A stretch of DNA of 64,000 bases from Eleusine coracana subsp. coracana (GCA_032690845.1 CM064427.1:19727501-19791500); one strand, 5' to 3'; positions 11,746 through 23,478 are shown, counted from the first letter of the stretch. Notes: generated by a model from the letters alone, not told the origin. A program made the numbers and translations.

Positions 11746-12951
11746 TGTTGACGGTCCTTAAATGCCAAATCTGACCGTCAATTGGCTGCATAAAACATAT
11801 GAAATAAATAACCAACATAGCGGTAGGAGTTTATAACTAACAATTTGCACAAGTATTGGTGAATATTTATATGCAGGTGATTTATCCACGTATTAGAAGG
11901 AAAGCACAAGTAATTAGAGGAGGAAACACACTTCCGACCAATCAGAGGACAGCACATGGATTGAAATGCCCACATACAGAAGGAAACCGCCTCAACAACT
12001 GACCTAAGGGTGTCACTGGACAAGAGGGCCCACTTGTCAGAGCACCAGAGAAGAGAGGGCACGTGGGGAATCCCCCTGTTCGGCCAAATAGGGGTGTTCG
12101 GCCAAACGGGGAGTGCCCCCCCTCGTGCATGGTTGCCACGTGCTAGACCCTAATGACTCCCCAAAGAAGGTTGTGGGCGTTAGGCGGCGCTTACCAACTC
12201 CAGGAACTGCCTTTGGGCCCTATATAAGGAGAGGAGTGCCTCCACTCCACAACACACAAGAAGGAAGTTTAGAGCTCCATTCCAAAGGCTTTAGCACTGC
12301 CAAAGTGCTTAGAAAATAGGGAAAGAGTGAGGGAGAGTTTGGGGAAGCGTCGGGCTTGTCAGCGATCTTCCCCACGTTTGTACCTCGACGAATGCTTTCC
12401 TTTTCAAGTAGTGTTCGTGATTTATCTTTGGTATTTAAGTTTCCTATTTAAGTAAATTCATTTCTTTATCTCTTACGGGATCATTCTATTTAGTTAGAGT
12501 ATCTTAGTCTTCTATAAACATGGTACCGAGACTAGGATAGTAATTGATAGCGTAGACGTGGTGTCTAGGCTAGAGGGTACCTTTGTTTGCCGCGTGCCCA
12601 TGGTTTGTTAGAGGTAGTCGGTAGGTGGTGACAAACCTATCCGGCCTTAGTAATCCTCCATGTTCGGTTACGTCATAGAGCTGTTGGCCAGAGTTGCCAG
12701 TGGATGCAGGGGTAAGCCGGTGCCTGAAGTAAGCAGTAATAGACCGAACCTATCTTATCATAGGATCCTTGACCATCGGAATCCTCTCTACCCTCTGCCT
12801 ACCATATTCTTGTTGTCCTTGGACGGACTAGCTTAGAAGATTAGTACACACACGTTCCCTGTGATTCGATAACCTAGAATACTCCTGGTGAAGTGCTACA
12901 TCGGTATTCGTGTGCTTGTGGATTTATCAGTGATCGTAAGAAATACCAACA
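11746..12951 (+). repeat. 3' LTR of non-autonomous gypsy element (1206 bp)
   Basis: Begins TGTTGACGGTCC and ends AAATACCAACA, an inverted TGTTG...CAACA pair. A polypurine-like stretch precedes it. U3 holds two copies of TGTTCGGCCAAA at 12077-12088 and 12095-12106. A TATATAA box follows at 12221-12227, so RNA should start near 12250. Its right end abuts a truncated copia LTR (12952-13167). Confidence 0.85.
12221..12227 (+). promoter_or_regulatory. LTR TATA box
   Basis: GCCCTATATAAGGAG lies about 475 bp into the LTR and about 115 bp downstream of the paired CGGCC motifs, the expected place for the element promoter. Confidence 0.65.
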
Positions 12952-13167
12952 CACACCTATGACTCAAATAGATTAATAAAATCTAACTTGGAGGCACTTG
13001 AGTCCTTTTTCTTTTCTTTTTTTGTAGAGGGGTGAACAATCTCACAAATGTGGGTTTGAAAATTCTTTTGATTATCTGCACATACATTCTCCATATACAA
13101 GTTAGTACATTTTTAATCTTATATCATTAATCACCAAAACCCGCTGGGGTACCTAGATGCATCTTCA
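12952..13167 (-). repeat. First ~216 bp of a copia-type 3' LTR, truncated
   Basis: On the minus strand TGAAGATGCATC begins at 13167 directly after AATGGGGGAGAT, the same polypurine tract and LTR spacing seen at 39897-39910 in the complete copia element. It runs left until it meets the end of the gypsy 3' LTR at 12951. Confidence 0.65.
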
Positions 13168-13180
13168 ATCTCCCCCATTT
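13168..13180 (-). other. Polypurine tract
   Basis: AAAATGGGGGAGAT on the minus strand immediately before an LTR start; this is the plus-strand primer site in reverse transcription of copia-type elements. Confidence 0.65.
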
Positions 13181-13599
13181 TGGTGGTTGATGATAATAGA
13201 TTAAAAAAGATATAAGAAATAAATCAAAAGAAACAACAAACAAAATATACAAGAGCTCCCCCTAATGATATGCATGGTTCACAAAAAACATGTGAGAGAG
13301 CTCCCCCTATATTTTGCAATAACTGGGGTGCCTAAGAAGTGAACAAGTGTGCAATAAGTGACAAAGCAAAAAGAGCAAAGGCACACTTAACACAATCAAC
13401 AAATCATGACAATAAGCAAGCACCACACAATAACATAAAACATACCAAGGACACAAATAGTTTTCAAGCGCATAGAAAGATAAACGTGTCCATAGGTTCA
13501 CTACTAACCTATTATAATAGAGAGTTAAGCAAAGAGAAAAGCATATAACGTCACATCCTTTTCCATTGCCTTTCTCTCCCCCTTTGGCATCAAGGCACC
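13181..13599. other. Non-coding 3' region of copia-type element
   Basis: AT-rich sequence with two AGAGCTCCCCCTA phrases (about 13252 and 13299). On the minus strand these read as purine-rich TAGGGGGAGCTCT, like accessory polypurine tracts in related elements. No coding sequence is supported. Confidence 0.4.
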
Positions 13600-14440
13600 A
13601 AAAAAATGAAAGGAAGAGAGATAGACTATGAAAGAGAATCACTCATCATCCTCCTCAGTGCTCTCATCGTCTTCTTCACCTTCTTCATTTTCCAGAGGAG
13701 GAGCGGAGGATGGTCCAGGTGCGACATTATCCCAATCATAAGCTGCAAAGGGATCTTGAAAGACCGATGGCTTCCCATCGGGTTCACACTCGAAGCCATA
13801 CGAAGACACTTCATGGCCTTTAGCCCTTTGGTATCTTTCGTAACCACGAGCTTGTTTCTTGATCCTTCTCTTGTTTTCCCAGTTCTGGCGAGCACTGAAA
13901 CAACAGATCTTAAAGAGACACTTGAGACCACAAAACATAGATGAATCTTGTGGAGGTGTTTGAGGAGGAGGAGGTGCTGGCCTAGCTGATTTGCCCTAAG
14001 TAGAGGTCCTAGCAGTTGTGGATCTTCTAGTGGGAGAAGCTGCAAGAGATCCATAGAGAGGAGGCGCCCTGGTACACAATTCTTGACGAATCTCTCTGGC
14101 GAGAGGCTGGAGCACCCTGCGCCCAAGACGGGGCTTGGATCCCTGTGTATAGCTCTCACACTGTCCTCCTCTTGCTACTCCTCCTCAAGCCTGGGTTGTC
14201 TGTCTTTGGCTGTCTCTCACAGATCAACAGAGATCCTGGAGTCTTGCGAGGCTGCTCCATGGCATTGATGTGTTGTGCAATCCGTCTGGCCCTCTCTGAC
14301 TCTGGGACCAACCTAGTTCTCTTCCTGCCTGTGCTCTGCTCGGGCACCTTGCCCTTACGCTTATACTGATCTCCTGAACCTGTCATAGCTGTGACTATAG
14401 CTAACTGAATGATCAACTGCTGCAAGCTGTCACTGCACAC
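13600..14440 (-). pseudogene. Second ORF of non-autonomous copia element, unknown function
   Basis: Three overlapping minus-strand frames appear to be one protein broken by frameshifts and a stop. The N-terminal piece (14440-14156) is basic (GDQYKRKGKVPEQSTGRKR...). The middle reads PRLGRRVLQPLAREIRQE, then a proline-rich stretch. The C-terminal piece (13938-13639) reads SSMFCGLKCLFKICCF followed by a basic helix and a very acidic tail (ENEEGEEDDESTEEDDE). The cysteine-rich MFCxLKCLFKxCCF patch and acid tail are distinctive. I recognise no enzyme domain. It lies where pol would be, next to the polypurine tract, as extra ORFs do in some non-autonomous plant elements. Confidence 0.45.
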
Positions 14441-15590
14441 ACATAGGTAGAGATAGGATAAGCATAGAACCTATGTATATATTAATCTATAAGTAAAGCA
14501 CCGCTAGGTAAGAATGCATAATGTAGAAATCCTAGCACTGAATGAAGGACATGATCGCTAGACAAATATGCAAAGAACAACAGTGATCATCGAATATATG
14601 TAGCTAGTGCGAGTCATCTAGAATTGCAATTAAATGACAAACAATTAATCAAATTGCAAACTAGATATGAGACAAACCCTAGAATTGCAACCAATAGATA
14701 AGCATGCGACTAATTGCAATCTAGTTTGAGCTAATTACCTAATTAATGCAATCAAGGAATAGACAATTAATCTAATTGCATCAATTAAGGAACTTGCTCT
14801 CAAATTATGGCATCAAACGATGAACGGAGGAAAGGCACAATACCCTGGAGAATAGCAAGGGCAACCACCGCGAGGAACACAAGATCAGTCGCATGGGATG
14901 AGCTTCGATTGCTGTTAATGGAGAAAAGATGCAACTTTTTCCCTAGGTGATGGAGGTGGAGCTTGAACTTGATGAAGGCTAGCCTTGAGCATGCACGCAG
15001 GGGCAAAGCGAGCGGCGGTGACTGCGCACATCGGCAGGGCAGACGGCGGCAGCTAGCGGCGTAGCACTGTCTTGCTGCCGCGACTAGGGTTCAGCGGGCG
15101 CGGTCACGGCTGAGCGATGGTGAGGGCTAGAGTGAGCGTGGGAGGGCGAGCGGCTGCGCGAGCATGAAGGGGAGGTAGCTGCTCTACGGTTTGGATGAAC
15201 GGAGGTGACGAAAGCGGGCGGGAAGCACAGGGTGTGTTCTCGGCATGGTCGAGAAGAATGAAGGGATTGAATTGATTTGAATTAGGTCAAAATAGATTGA
15301 CAACCGAGATCGAATCAAGGCAAGGTCAACAACTCAAAATAGATAGGGACTTTGCGTTTCAAACAAAGTGACCAGACAATATGCTCTATGCACCGAACGG
15401 TATGGTCTCTCCGAAGACGTTAAGACCTGCAGCTTCTATATAGAAGAAAATAATTGCAGACTGGGCAGTATGGTCTTGTTCTGTTCGAAGAACAGTGCTC
15501 GAAGACACAGATCAGATCATATGTTGTATAGACCATTATGTACAGTCTTCCAAGTTTTCGCTGAGTTAAGGTAAATCCTCAATTTTCAAG
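14441..15590 (-). other. Non-coding and GC-rich insert of copia element, possible captured host sequence
   Basis: 14560-14790 is AT-rich with many AATTGCAA/CTAATT words. 14990-15240 is abruptly GC-rich with GCGGC repeats, and on the minus strand looks like a plant gene leader and first exon (a MPLRACSRLAFIKFKL... frame with a hydrophobic segment VFLAVVALAILQGIVPFL at 15006-14800). 15360-15560 has GACC/GGTC dyads like those of copia U3. Origin uncertain. Confidence 0.35.
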
Positions 15591-16379
15591 TGCCCCCACT
15601 CAACACCCAAATAAACACTGCACTTGGAGCATGAAGGGAACTCTCAACCACTCCTTTTCAAATAGTGGCCCTCAATGGCCTAATAGTTTTCACAAACGAC
15701 AAATAAAAATCATGCAAATGAGAATGAAGGCAATTAAGAACCAAATGGGTATGTATGAGCCTTAGTCCATGAACCACACGAGTAGATTTAACCTCAGAAT
15801 TCATAAGAGCTTGCTCAATGGACATGAAGCATAATCCTTTTCTTTGGTCGCACTTATGGAGATGTAGTCTCATATTGATCATGAGGCACAATTTTATCCA
15901 AGTTTGACAAGCCTCCTTTGTGTTTCCTATATGATGCTTGTACCAAGAATTTTAGAATGCAATGAAAATTAAACATGCCATGTGTATGCAAGCAATATTA
16001 AACAAGACACAAAGAAAACCTAACAATGTCAAGTTTGAACCCCTCTCAAGATTCATCACTATAAGCCATACCCTTGCTTTGAGAAAACCCAAACCACCGT
16101 CTCAAGCACTCCCTCCTTGCTTATAGCTACCTTGAGCGTGTTAGACATTGACTAATTTTTATGTGTTTTTGTTTTAGTTATTTACACATGCAGGGATGCA
16201 AAACATACTAGTGACAAAGGAGTCCTAATTACCATGCAATCCAAGAAAGAAAGAACACACTACAACTACTAAGAACAAACACAGTTACCTCCCTCATGAG
16301 TGGATATGACATTGAGGTCCATGTCACTTGTGGTAGACTTCACTTGATCTTCAAGTAAGCTACCGGTCCACCACCACCA
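15591..16379 (-). other. Non-coding interior of copia-type element
   Basis: No conserved coding sequence. This is where protease and integrase would begin in an autonomous relative, but the protease motif DSGCTxHMTG (seen in the element at 33788-38718) is absent. Confidence 0.45.
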
Positions 16380-18379
16380 CCATCATCTAGGTCTTGTTCT
16401 TGGGCACCCACTTGTACTTAGTTGACCTCTCAGATCAACAATGCACTTAGGCACCCATATGCTCTTAATCTTTCTCTTGTTGTTTGGTAGTCTCAGAGGC
16501 TTTGCTTTCACCTTGCCATCCTTGTCCCTAAAAAGCTTGAAGTGGTGTTCTCATGGAACAAGTTAGCATTAGGTAAAACAATGGAATCTCTCACCATAGG
16601 ACATTCCTTGTTGGTGTGACTGTCCTTGCAACACCTCTCGCAATAGTAGTTGTCGGCAAGTAGGGTCTTGACCCATGTAGGAATAGAGTCACTCTTCCTG
16701 ATGGTATTGATGATGGCAGAATATGAGCCAAGACCACGTTGGGAGATGTTGTTCACAAGACTCCTCCCAAGAATCTCCTTGTGTATGGCTCTACCACGTG
16801 CAAGCTTCTCAAAGCCATCCATCACCATCTTCCTCTCTTCCTTGAGCTGATGACATCCCTTCAAAATAGACTGCTCAATAGAAGAGACCTCGTCCGAGGT
16901 GGTTAGCTCATCACACATATTGGAAACATCGCTCTTTGATGAACTAGATGAGGGAGAGGCAAGGTTATCAACATTGATGGCCTCAAAAGTAAGTTCAAGG
17001 GTCTCGTACTTCTCACGTAGCTCTACATGATCACCCTTGAGTTTGTCAAAACTCTTGTTTAGAGCCTCATGAGAAGTGACAAGCTCCTTGAGCTCACTCT
17101 CAAGATCACCAACACGGTCCTTGGCCAACTTACACTTTTTTCTTACCACCTCTAACATCTTGGACTTCTTGATGGCGTGTCACGAGCTTGCTCAAACATG
17201 TTCCACAACTCAATGTAGGAAAGCTCCTCATCATTGATGTCATTGCTGCTCTCATCCTCACTCTTCCCAAGTTGGATCAATACCATGAGGCATGTGAGAG
17301 GTGCAGGAAGAGCTCGAGGTAGACTGGTCTCCATTATGGCTGGACCAGCCACTTCTTCAACATGACTTGAGTAAGTAGATGCTTCACTTGAGTTGTTACT
17401 TGTCCACTCCCCAACAAGAGCCTTGCGTGAGAACTTCTTCTTGTGCTCTCTAGCGCCTTTGTCCGTGTCCTTGTTGAAGTACCTCTTCTTCTTGTGCTTG
17501 GCTTTAGGATCTTCTTATTCTTCAACACTTGACTCTTGAGCTTTGAATGCTTCTTTCTTTGGCTTGGGGCAATCTCGAACTGATTTTTGGAGCCACAGTT
17601 GAAGCACTTTCCCTTGGACTTGGAGACGAACTTCTTCTTGAAGGTCTTCATTTTTCTCATGAGAAGTGCCAAGTCCTCACTCAAGTCGTCATCATCATCA
17701 TCATCATCATCTTCATCGATCACCACCTTCTTCTTGCTCTTCTTGCTCTTGATAGGTTCTAGCTTCTCAGCTTGAAGAGCTAGGTTGGATGGTTGTGGGT
17801 CATCCACACCCAACTAATAGCTCTCAACAGTAGTAATCTTCCCAAGTACTTCTTGAATGGTCTTTGTCTTGAGATCACCTTGCAGGGTGTAGGTGATAAT
17901 AGACTCATACTTGGGATCCTTGAATAGCCGCACAAATCTTCTTATCACATCAATTGGCTTAAGCTTGAAGTCCTTCCCAAGATAGTTAATCTCCATAACT
18001 AGCACATGAAAACGAGAATACACAATGTTAGCTTTCTCATGTGGCAATCTAGTAACGGTATCATACTTGTTCTTGAGCACGTAGTACTTCTCCTCCTTCA
18101 CATCATGAGTGCCCTCATGAATATTCTTGATTTGATTCCAAATACTATGTGCTGCCAAACTAGTATCCACTCTAGCAAAGACATCCTTAGTTATGCATGC
18201 AAAAAGAGCTTTCTTGACCTTAGCGTTGTGCTTAATGAATTAGGATCAAGCGAATTCACATCTGTATTTGTCTCATGGGTCACCTTCCGTATCTCTGGAT
18301 CAAGGGACTCAAGGTAAGCTTGCATGCGAGCCTTCCAATAGTTGTAGTCGTCACCATTGAATATGGGAACACTCCCCAT
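16380..18379 (-). pseudogene. gag: Copia-type gag (UBN2 family), frameshifted
   Basis: The N-terminus MGSVPIFNGDDYNYWKARM (18379) is the hallmark start of SIRE/Maximus-type copia gag. It continues through the 18170-17814 capsid piece (KYYVLKNKYDTVTRL, IDVIRRFVRLFKDPKYESI). The 17813-17334 piece has a poly-Asp run, LALLMRKMKTFKKKF and a damaged zinc knuckle (KCFNCGSKNQFEIAP, lacking the His and last Cys spacing). The 17158-16508 piece is a long coiled coil (DLESELKELVTSHEAL...) with a second cysteine cluster (YCERCCKDSHTNKECP). Just past it is an IWVPK-like tail typical of the gag-pol junction. At least three frame changes separate the pieces. Confidence 0.8.
17689..17711. repeat. (TCA)n microsatellite inside gag
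   Basis: Seven to eight TCA/ATC triplets encode the poly-aspartate run of gag on the minus strand. Confidence 0.9.
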
Positions 18380-18431
18380 CTCTTCTAGGATCCTTACTCA
18401 AGGCGGTTAAGCCTCTAGATTAAGCACTTGT

Positions 18432-18444
18432 CTCTAGTACCAAT
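18432..18444 (-). other. Primer-binding site, initiator Met-tRNA type
   Basis: Minus strand ATTGGTACTAGAGA follows the LTR end (…CCTTACA). It resembles TGGTATCAGAGC, the initiator tRNA-Met primer site, with mismatches, and matches the position of TGGTATCAG at 33722 and 63752. Confidence 0.65.
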
Positions 18445-20105
18445 TGTAAGGACCGAAGGCGTACCGAGAGGGGGGGGGTTGAATTGGTAAACTGACCACA
18501 ATTAACAAATACTTCAACTTCCTCGCTCGACCCTAGCAATCATTGCAACCTAACATTTCTAGGAGACTAAGATCCTACACATGCTAGCGTTCATGATGGG
18601 TGCAACGCGTAAACTAAGCCACACTAGTCTATGCAAGCCTCAAGTCAACCTATCAACTATAGCACACAATTATAGAATAGTAAAGAGAGGGTTAGGAATA
18701 CTTTTGATTTTTTTCCCGAGGTATTAGAAGGATGGCACCTTCCCTTAGTCCTAGTTGGACCACCCCCACCGGAGTGTCGGTCCCTCCCGCTACCAAGTCG
18801 AGTTCTCGCACACGAGCCCACAATCACTCCCAGAGTGAAGACATGGTGGCATCACCACTACCACCATGGCACAAGCACGCAACCCTCAAGAACTTGTCGG
18901 CCTCTCCGAGCCGACACGGGCGCTCACTATCGATGCTCCTTTCAACAGCGCGCTCAAACCATGTACAAATGTGTGACGACCTTCACAACCGATCACGATA
19001 GACTCATCAGTGATGCCTAACCGGTCTAGGTTCCACCATAGACCAAGAGTTATAGCCTAGACCATGATCTCATGGACACCCTAGCCTTAGATGTGAATAG
19101 ACGCTCAAGTTACTCTCTCTAGCACTCTCAAGATATCCGATATCTCCTCCTAGTGCTCCTCTCTTTTCCCTTTGGGTCCCTATTGATGCTCTCAGCTATC
19201 CCAATGGCCAAAGGTGATCTCTAAGACCCCAACAATAACTTTATGTAGGATTCCAACCTTAAACTAATCGTTGCTCCATGAAACAGCCTTTCTAGACGTA
19301 CAAACAATATAGTTCGGTCTCTGCCAGACCAGACATTCCGGTCTCTCTTGGACGGCTCCTCCAGAGCCGTTGCTCTCTATCCTTAGCTGCTTCCTGTACA
19401 GACCGGACTGTCCAGTCTCTACGTGTCTTGTTCATTCCAGAGGTGATGCAAAATTGCTTCCCCTCTGTCCTGTTCCTAGCCATATAGACCAGACCATCTG
19501 GTCTATAGACCGTACTGTCCGATCTCTATGGGCCTTCGCGTTGACAGATTCCTCGCAACAGTTCTTCTCTGATCTGAAACCTCCTCTGATGATCGTACAG
19601 GCTGGTCTCTACGACCCCTCTATCCAGTTTTCATCTCCAAATGATGAAACTACTTGTCTTCCCTTGACCTTCTTTCCCAGCTTCATCCAACAGCTCCTTG
19701 GCCTCCCCACCTAGTGCCTTGTGATTTCATTGAGCATCCATGCACATCATCGACTAGCATGACCTCAGAGATATGACCTAGACCCCTTGATAGTCTGGCT
19801 TTCTTTTGTGGACACAAGCCCTAACAACTAGACAAGTGTTTCAAACACTTGTTCCTAGCTTGTCGTTCGCTTTGATCCATGTGCATCAACCCTTCAACTC
19901 CATCAAGCTCATGAAGCCTCCATGCTTGTGGTCATCGTCATCAACCGCCAAGGCAACCATCATCAATAGGATCTTTAATAGTGTAGAAGATGATTCCTGC
20001 AGACGCAACATTCATGTAGATATTAGCCCACAATTTCATATTTGTTATTAATCACCAAAACATTCATACCTTGGAGATCCAACCATCAATGGTCATGAAG
20101 CTTAG
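18445..20105 (-). repeat. 5' LTR of copia-type element (~1.66 kb)
   Basis: Homologous to the LTRs at 31897, 39910 and 61856. On the minus strand it shows GACCATTGATGG near its start, AAGGTATGAATGTTTTGG, the ACAAGCATGGAGGCTTCATG block (about 19930), U3 dyads such as AGACCGGACTGTCC (about 19391) and a G/C homopolymer near the U5 end (18470-18478). The left end ...TTACA at 18445 abuts the primer site. The first bases at about 20105 (TCTAAGCTTCATGACC instead of TGTAAGGTTCATGACC) are mutated, so that boundary is approximate. Confidence 0.75.
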
Positions 20106-20241
20106 AAGGGGTTAAAGGAGCTTAGCAGGAAAGATTCCTTTCCAAAAGTAGCTATGCTTGGTTGGATTTTAGGTGTAATAGAACCATTTTACCTCAGAGA
20201 TGATTCCATTGCGAGGATCTTTCTCGGGTGGCGACACGCGC

Positions 20242-22799
20242 TGTGGCGTCGGATAATACAACACATTATAGGAAGAATATAGTTTACATAGAGACATAGA
20301 TAGGGTACATAGTTTTTACATAAATCTGAATTTAATTTACAAACAAGAGTTTAAAAGTGCGGAAGCAAAAGGGTTTAACTATAATTAACATGGTTCAATG
20401 AAAAGACTTAAGATACAATCGCCCTCTCACGACAATACACAGAAGCATATCCGGTCTTGCTCGGTGTCATGCTCATGACACCGTACCAACACACAACAGA
20501 TCTACTCGTCATCGTTGCTGGTGTAGAGTTTCTATTCGATATTCCAACAGTCTAGGCGTTGGCCCTCCCGGTGGAACCTTCCACCACAATGACAATTCCC
20601 GCCCTGATCATTTAAAAACCACATAGAGTTACGTTCTGAGAAAATACTCAACAAGACCTACCCGTCCAAAATGGCCAACTATGACCGACTCCTAAACATG
20701 CAAAGGCTCAAAGGTAGGGGTTTAAGTTGTCAAAAAAGCCAGCCTAAGAGTGGATCCTTATTTTCAAGTTTTAGCGGTCTGTTAAGGGTTCATGCAGAAG
20801 TGATAAATTTAATTAGCTCTATAACTATAACAAGAATGGTTGCAATACAAATGATAATAATCAATATAGCAATATTCAACCCATTCATCGTGTTGCTCTT
20901 ATTACTATGTTCCGTCAAAGTGACCAAGTGGTACTCATTACTGTGAGGGGCAATGACTCGAATCGATTTACATCCTGTAGAAGTGAACTGATTGCACGCC
21001 GCATACGCATTTCCTAGAGGTCGCATGAGGCAACTTTTCACTTCGGCGCCCCAGGGCCGGTCCAGGTCCTATCACCCCAGAGAAGGGTCCCTCAACGCGA
21101 CACGTCCCGGATTCGTGAGTGGATTGCTCTCCTCTCTTGGCCCCAAATTCCACCCAATGCAAAGAGGATAAGGTACCGTCTAGCCAAGCAACATCCATCG
21201 CTACATTAGTTTACTACCCATAACTCCGTCATGCAAAGCAGTATGTTCAAACATGATCCCATGGGCCAAACACGACACATACCTTAAGCGACACAGATGG
21301 GGCTACCACCTTGAAGACAAACTGTTTTTCCATTTCCACCCAATTACCCGTTCGGTCTCTATTTGTTATCCCATCCAAACTTTTCTTCATCCGACATCAT
21401 TCCCATGTGATAATATCTTACTGATCTACGAGCAGTCTCCATGCCACTAGACAATTTGCCATCCTAGTTACGCAAAGCAACTAAACAACCTAAGGCTATT
21501 ATTGGTAATTCAGATACCTAATGCATACTAGGTTTCTAGTCAACTCCAACAAACCTAATGCACAAACATTCCTATATCACACTAGCTAGTGATGAAATAA
21601 AGAAGGAACAATTAGTGGGATGCACCAGGGCTTGCCTTGAGCTGGTTCTTGGCTAGCGGGATCACCTCCTCGTTCTGGCTCCTATGCGGTCTCGACCTCC
21701 ACATGATTCACTTCCTGATCTACATGATGCAAATGTGATGTTGTGCGTGAGAGAAGATTCATGACAATTTAATAATATAAAATTTTTCATTACAAGGAGC
21801 ACATGGGGTTGACGTACTAAGAAAATATGAGTTAAAGAAGAGGGGGGGGGGGGGGGGGGGTTGACATATTTCCTTCATGGACTCAAGTCAATTAATGCAG
21901 TAGCAACATATGAAAGTATGACGAGTGTGCGTGTCGATCACGATTGAAATAATGTGTGAGGTACATGGGTAGGGATACTGATCAAAATAATGATTTCAGT
22001 GTGTTAAGCATATCACTATGCAAGAAGGAAACATATATGATGTATTGTTTAAAGTACAACTATAGAAGGAATTAAAATATTAGAGCTATGCGACAACTAC
22101 TTAATTTATCATGGTTCTAGAATAGATATGCCAATGACCAATTTACTATAGGTAGATTACAGTAGGGATGATTTTTGAGCCAAGATGCATTAACATGCAA
22201 TGAACCAATTAATTTAAATAATTAAATTAGAAAATATCAAATAATCAATTATAATAAATATAGTGGGAATTAAAATTTATGGCTTTGTAGAGTAGTTAGG
22301 AATTACTAAATAAGATTACATGCCACAGATCATGAATTTATCAATTACAGATATTTATATATGAATATATTAGTATTTTACTTATTCATTTTAGTTCTGA
22401 TAATAATATAAATGTGCAAAATCATTTAGTATTGTTCTACAATAGTACATGTCTAGAAGAACTCAAAGAATTTTAGTTTTCCCCAAACTACACAATGTAT
22501 TTAGTTACGCATTTAATAAATTTAGAGCCTTTAGGCATTTATTTGGGCCACATAATTTCGGAATAAAAATCTGAGATTTGGCTCAAAATTATTTTTCCTC
22601 ACTCCTTATAACATATATTTTGGTGGCACAAGGTTGTGTTAAAAATATTGGACTTGTAGTTCAAGTGTTCTTCAAATTTGATTAAATTTCATTCAAACGG
22701 AGTGCAAATGACTTCAAACTTTTTGGATGGGTTCATATTTTATCAAAGGGCATGCCCAGGGTGACCATGTTGGCTTTTCTTGACACCCTGGGTGTCACA
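20242..22799 (-). repeat. Probable chromovirus (Tekay/Del-like) LTR, solo or truncated
   Basis: On the minus strand it opens TGTGACACCC at 22799, the typical start of Tekay-like LTRs in grasses. The candidate end ...GACGCCACA at 20242 gives TGTG...CACA ends and a length near 2.56 kb. The block 20990-21220 (GGTCGCATGAGGCAAC, GCGCCCCAGGGCCGG, ACGCGACACG) has the look of these LTRs. No coding sequence is seen. Five-base flanks (20237-20241 and 22800-22804) do not match, so the left boundary or element integrity is uncertain. A 19-bp poly-G run lies at 21842-21860. Confidence 0.5.
21842..21860. repeat. Poly-G homopolymer (19 bp)
   Basis: Uninterrupted G run within the putative Tekay-like LTR; the exact length may be unreliable in sequencing. 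Confidence 0.9.
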
Positions 22800-22857
22800 T
22801 TAATCTCTGCAAGAATATAAATAATTTATGTTTCTTTGTGAAACTGGCTTTAAAGTA

Positions 22858-23067
22858 CGCCATCTGGATTTAAATTATTGATGCTATTGACTTTTTTAGT
22901 TACACTTAATTATTTATTGTATTCAAAAAATGATTAGATATTTTATTATGATTTATTTCATTATTAAAGAAAGTTAAAACCTTTTTTATAATTTTATATA
23001 TTTTAACTGATATTTCAAATAAGATAATATCAAATGTATGATGTTAATAATTTAAATCCAGAGGATG
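22858..23067. mobile_element. Stowaway-like MITE (210 bp)
   Basis: Flanked by TA at 22856-22857 and 23068-23069. The ends are inverted: CATCTGGATTTAAATTATT at the left and AATAATTTAAATCCAGAGG at the right. Size, TA duplication and AT-rich interior fit the Tc1/mariner-derived Stowaway group. Non-coding. Confidence 0.75.
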
Positions 23068-23478
23068 TAAAAAAATAAAAATAGTTTTGTTTTGCAATTA
23101 TAAAAATTAAAAGGATTTGTCAAACTCGCAGACGATGGCAAATGCCACCCAAATTATTGATTTGAGCCTGATTAGGCATGACCCTGAGTGTTGCTCACAT
23201 ATTCGATCAACTGTGTGCAAATTAATATTTATTTGTCTCTATAGTGGCATATCTGTTGGATGTGTTTAATTCAATTTGGCATTGGCCCGCGGCGCTATAA
23301 ATGTAATTAAGAAAGAGACTTGCTAATTTTTAAAGTTTGTATAACTTTCAATTACCACTTTGAGCCATCAGATCTAGATCCAATGATTCATAATTATTAT
23401 ACAAAGAATCCTATAAACGAAAAATCAAAACATAAAGTAACAAACCATCGATTGAAAGCTTTCAGTCAATTCAAGGCT

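Larger units (their letters stand above)
7226..12951 (+). mobile_element. Non-autonomous Athila-like gypsy element interrupted by Tat insertion
   Basis: This plus-strand element has the tail of its 5' LTR at 7226-7375, degraded gag/protease-like frames at 7528-9427, a long non-coding 3' region and a complete 3' LTR at 11746-12951. No reverse transcriptase, integrase or RNase H motif was found, so it must have depended on a partner. The rest of its 5' LTR is displaced beyond the Tat element to the left. Hand alignment of the 149 bp shared by both LTRs shows about 15 differences, indicating an old insertion. The recurring AAGTGTGGGGG phrases at 9790 and 10093 are typical of untranslated regions in this group. 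Confidence 0.75.
12952..20105 (-). mobile_element. Non-autonomous (probably composite) copia-type element
   Basis: On the minus strand this reads LTR (about 20105-18445), a Met-tRNA-type primer site, UBN2-type gag (18379-16380), 2.5 kb of non-coding or captured sequence, a second ORF (14440-13600), a polypurine tract and the start of a 3' LTR (13167-12952). The 3' LTR is cut by the neighbouring gypsy element. No protease, integrase or reverse transcriptase is present, so pol has been lost or replaced. The two LTR starts share only short blocks such as GTTTTGGTGATTAAT, too different to be a single old insertion, so a chimera of two related elements is likely. Confidence 0.6.

Noticed and set aside
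17689..17711. Poly-Asp calcium-binding or DNA-mimic domain
   Set aside because: A simple triplet microsatellite within a broken gag frame.
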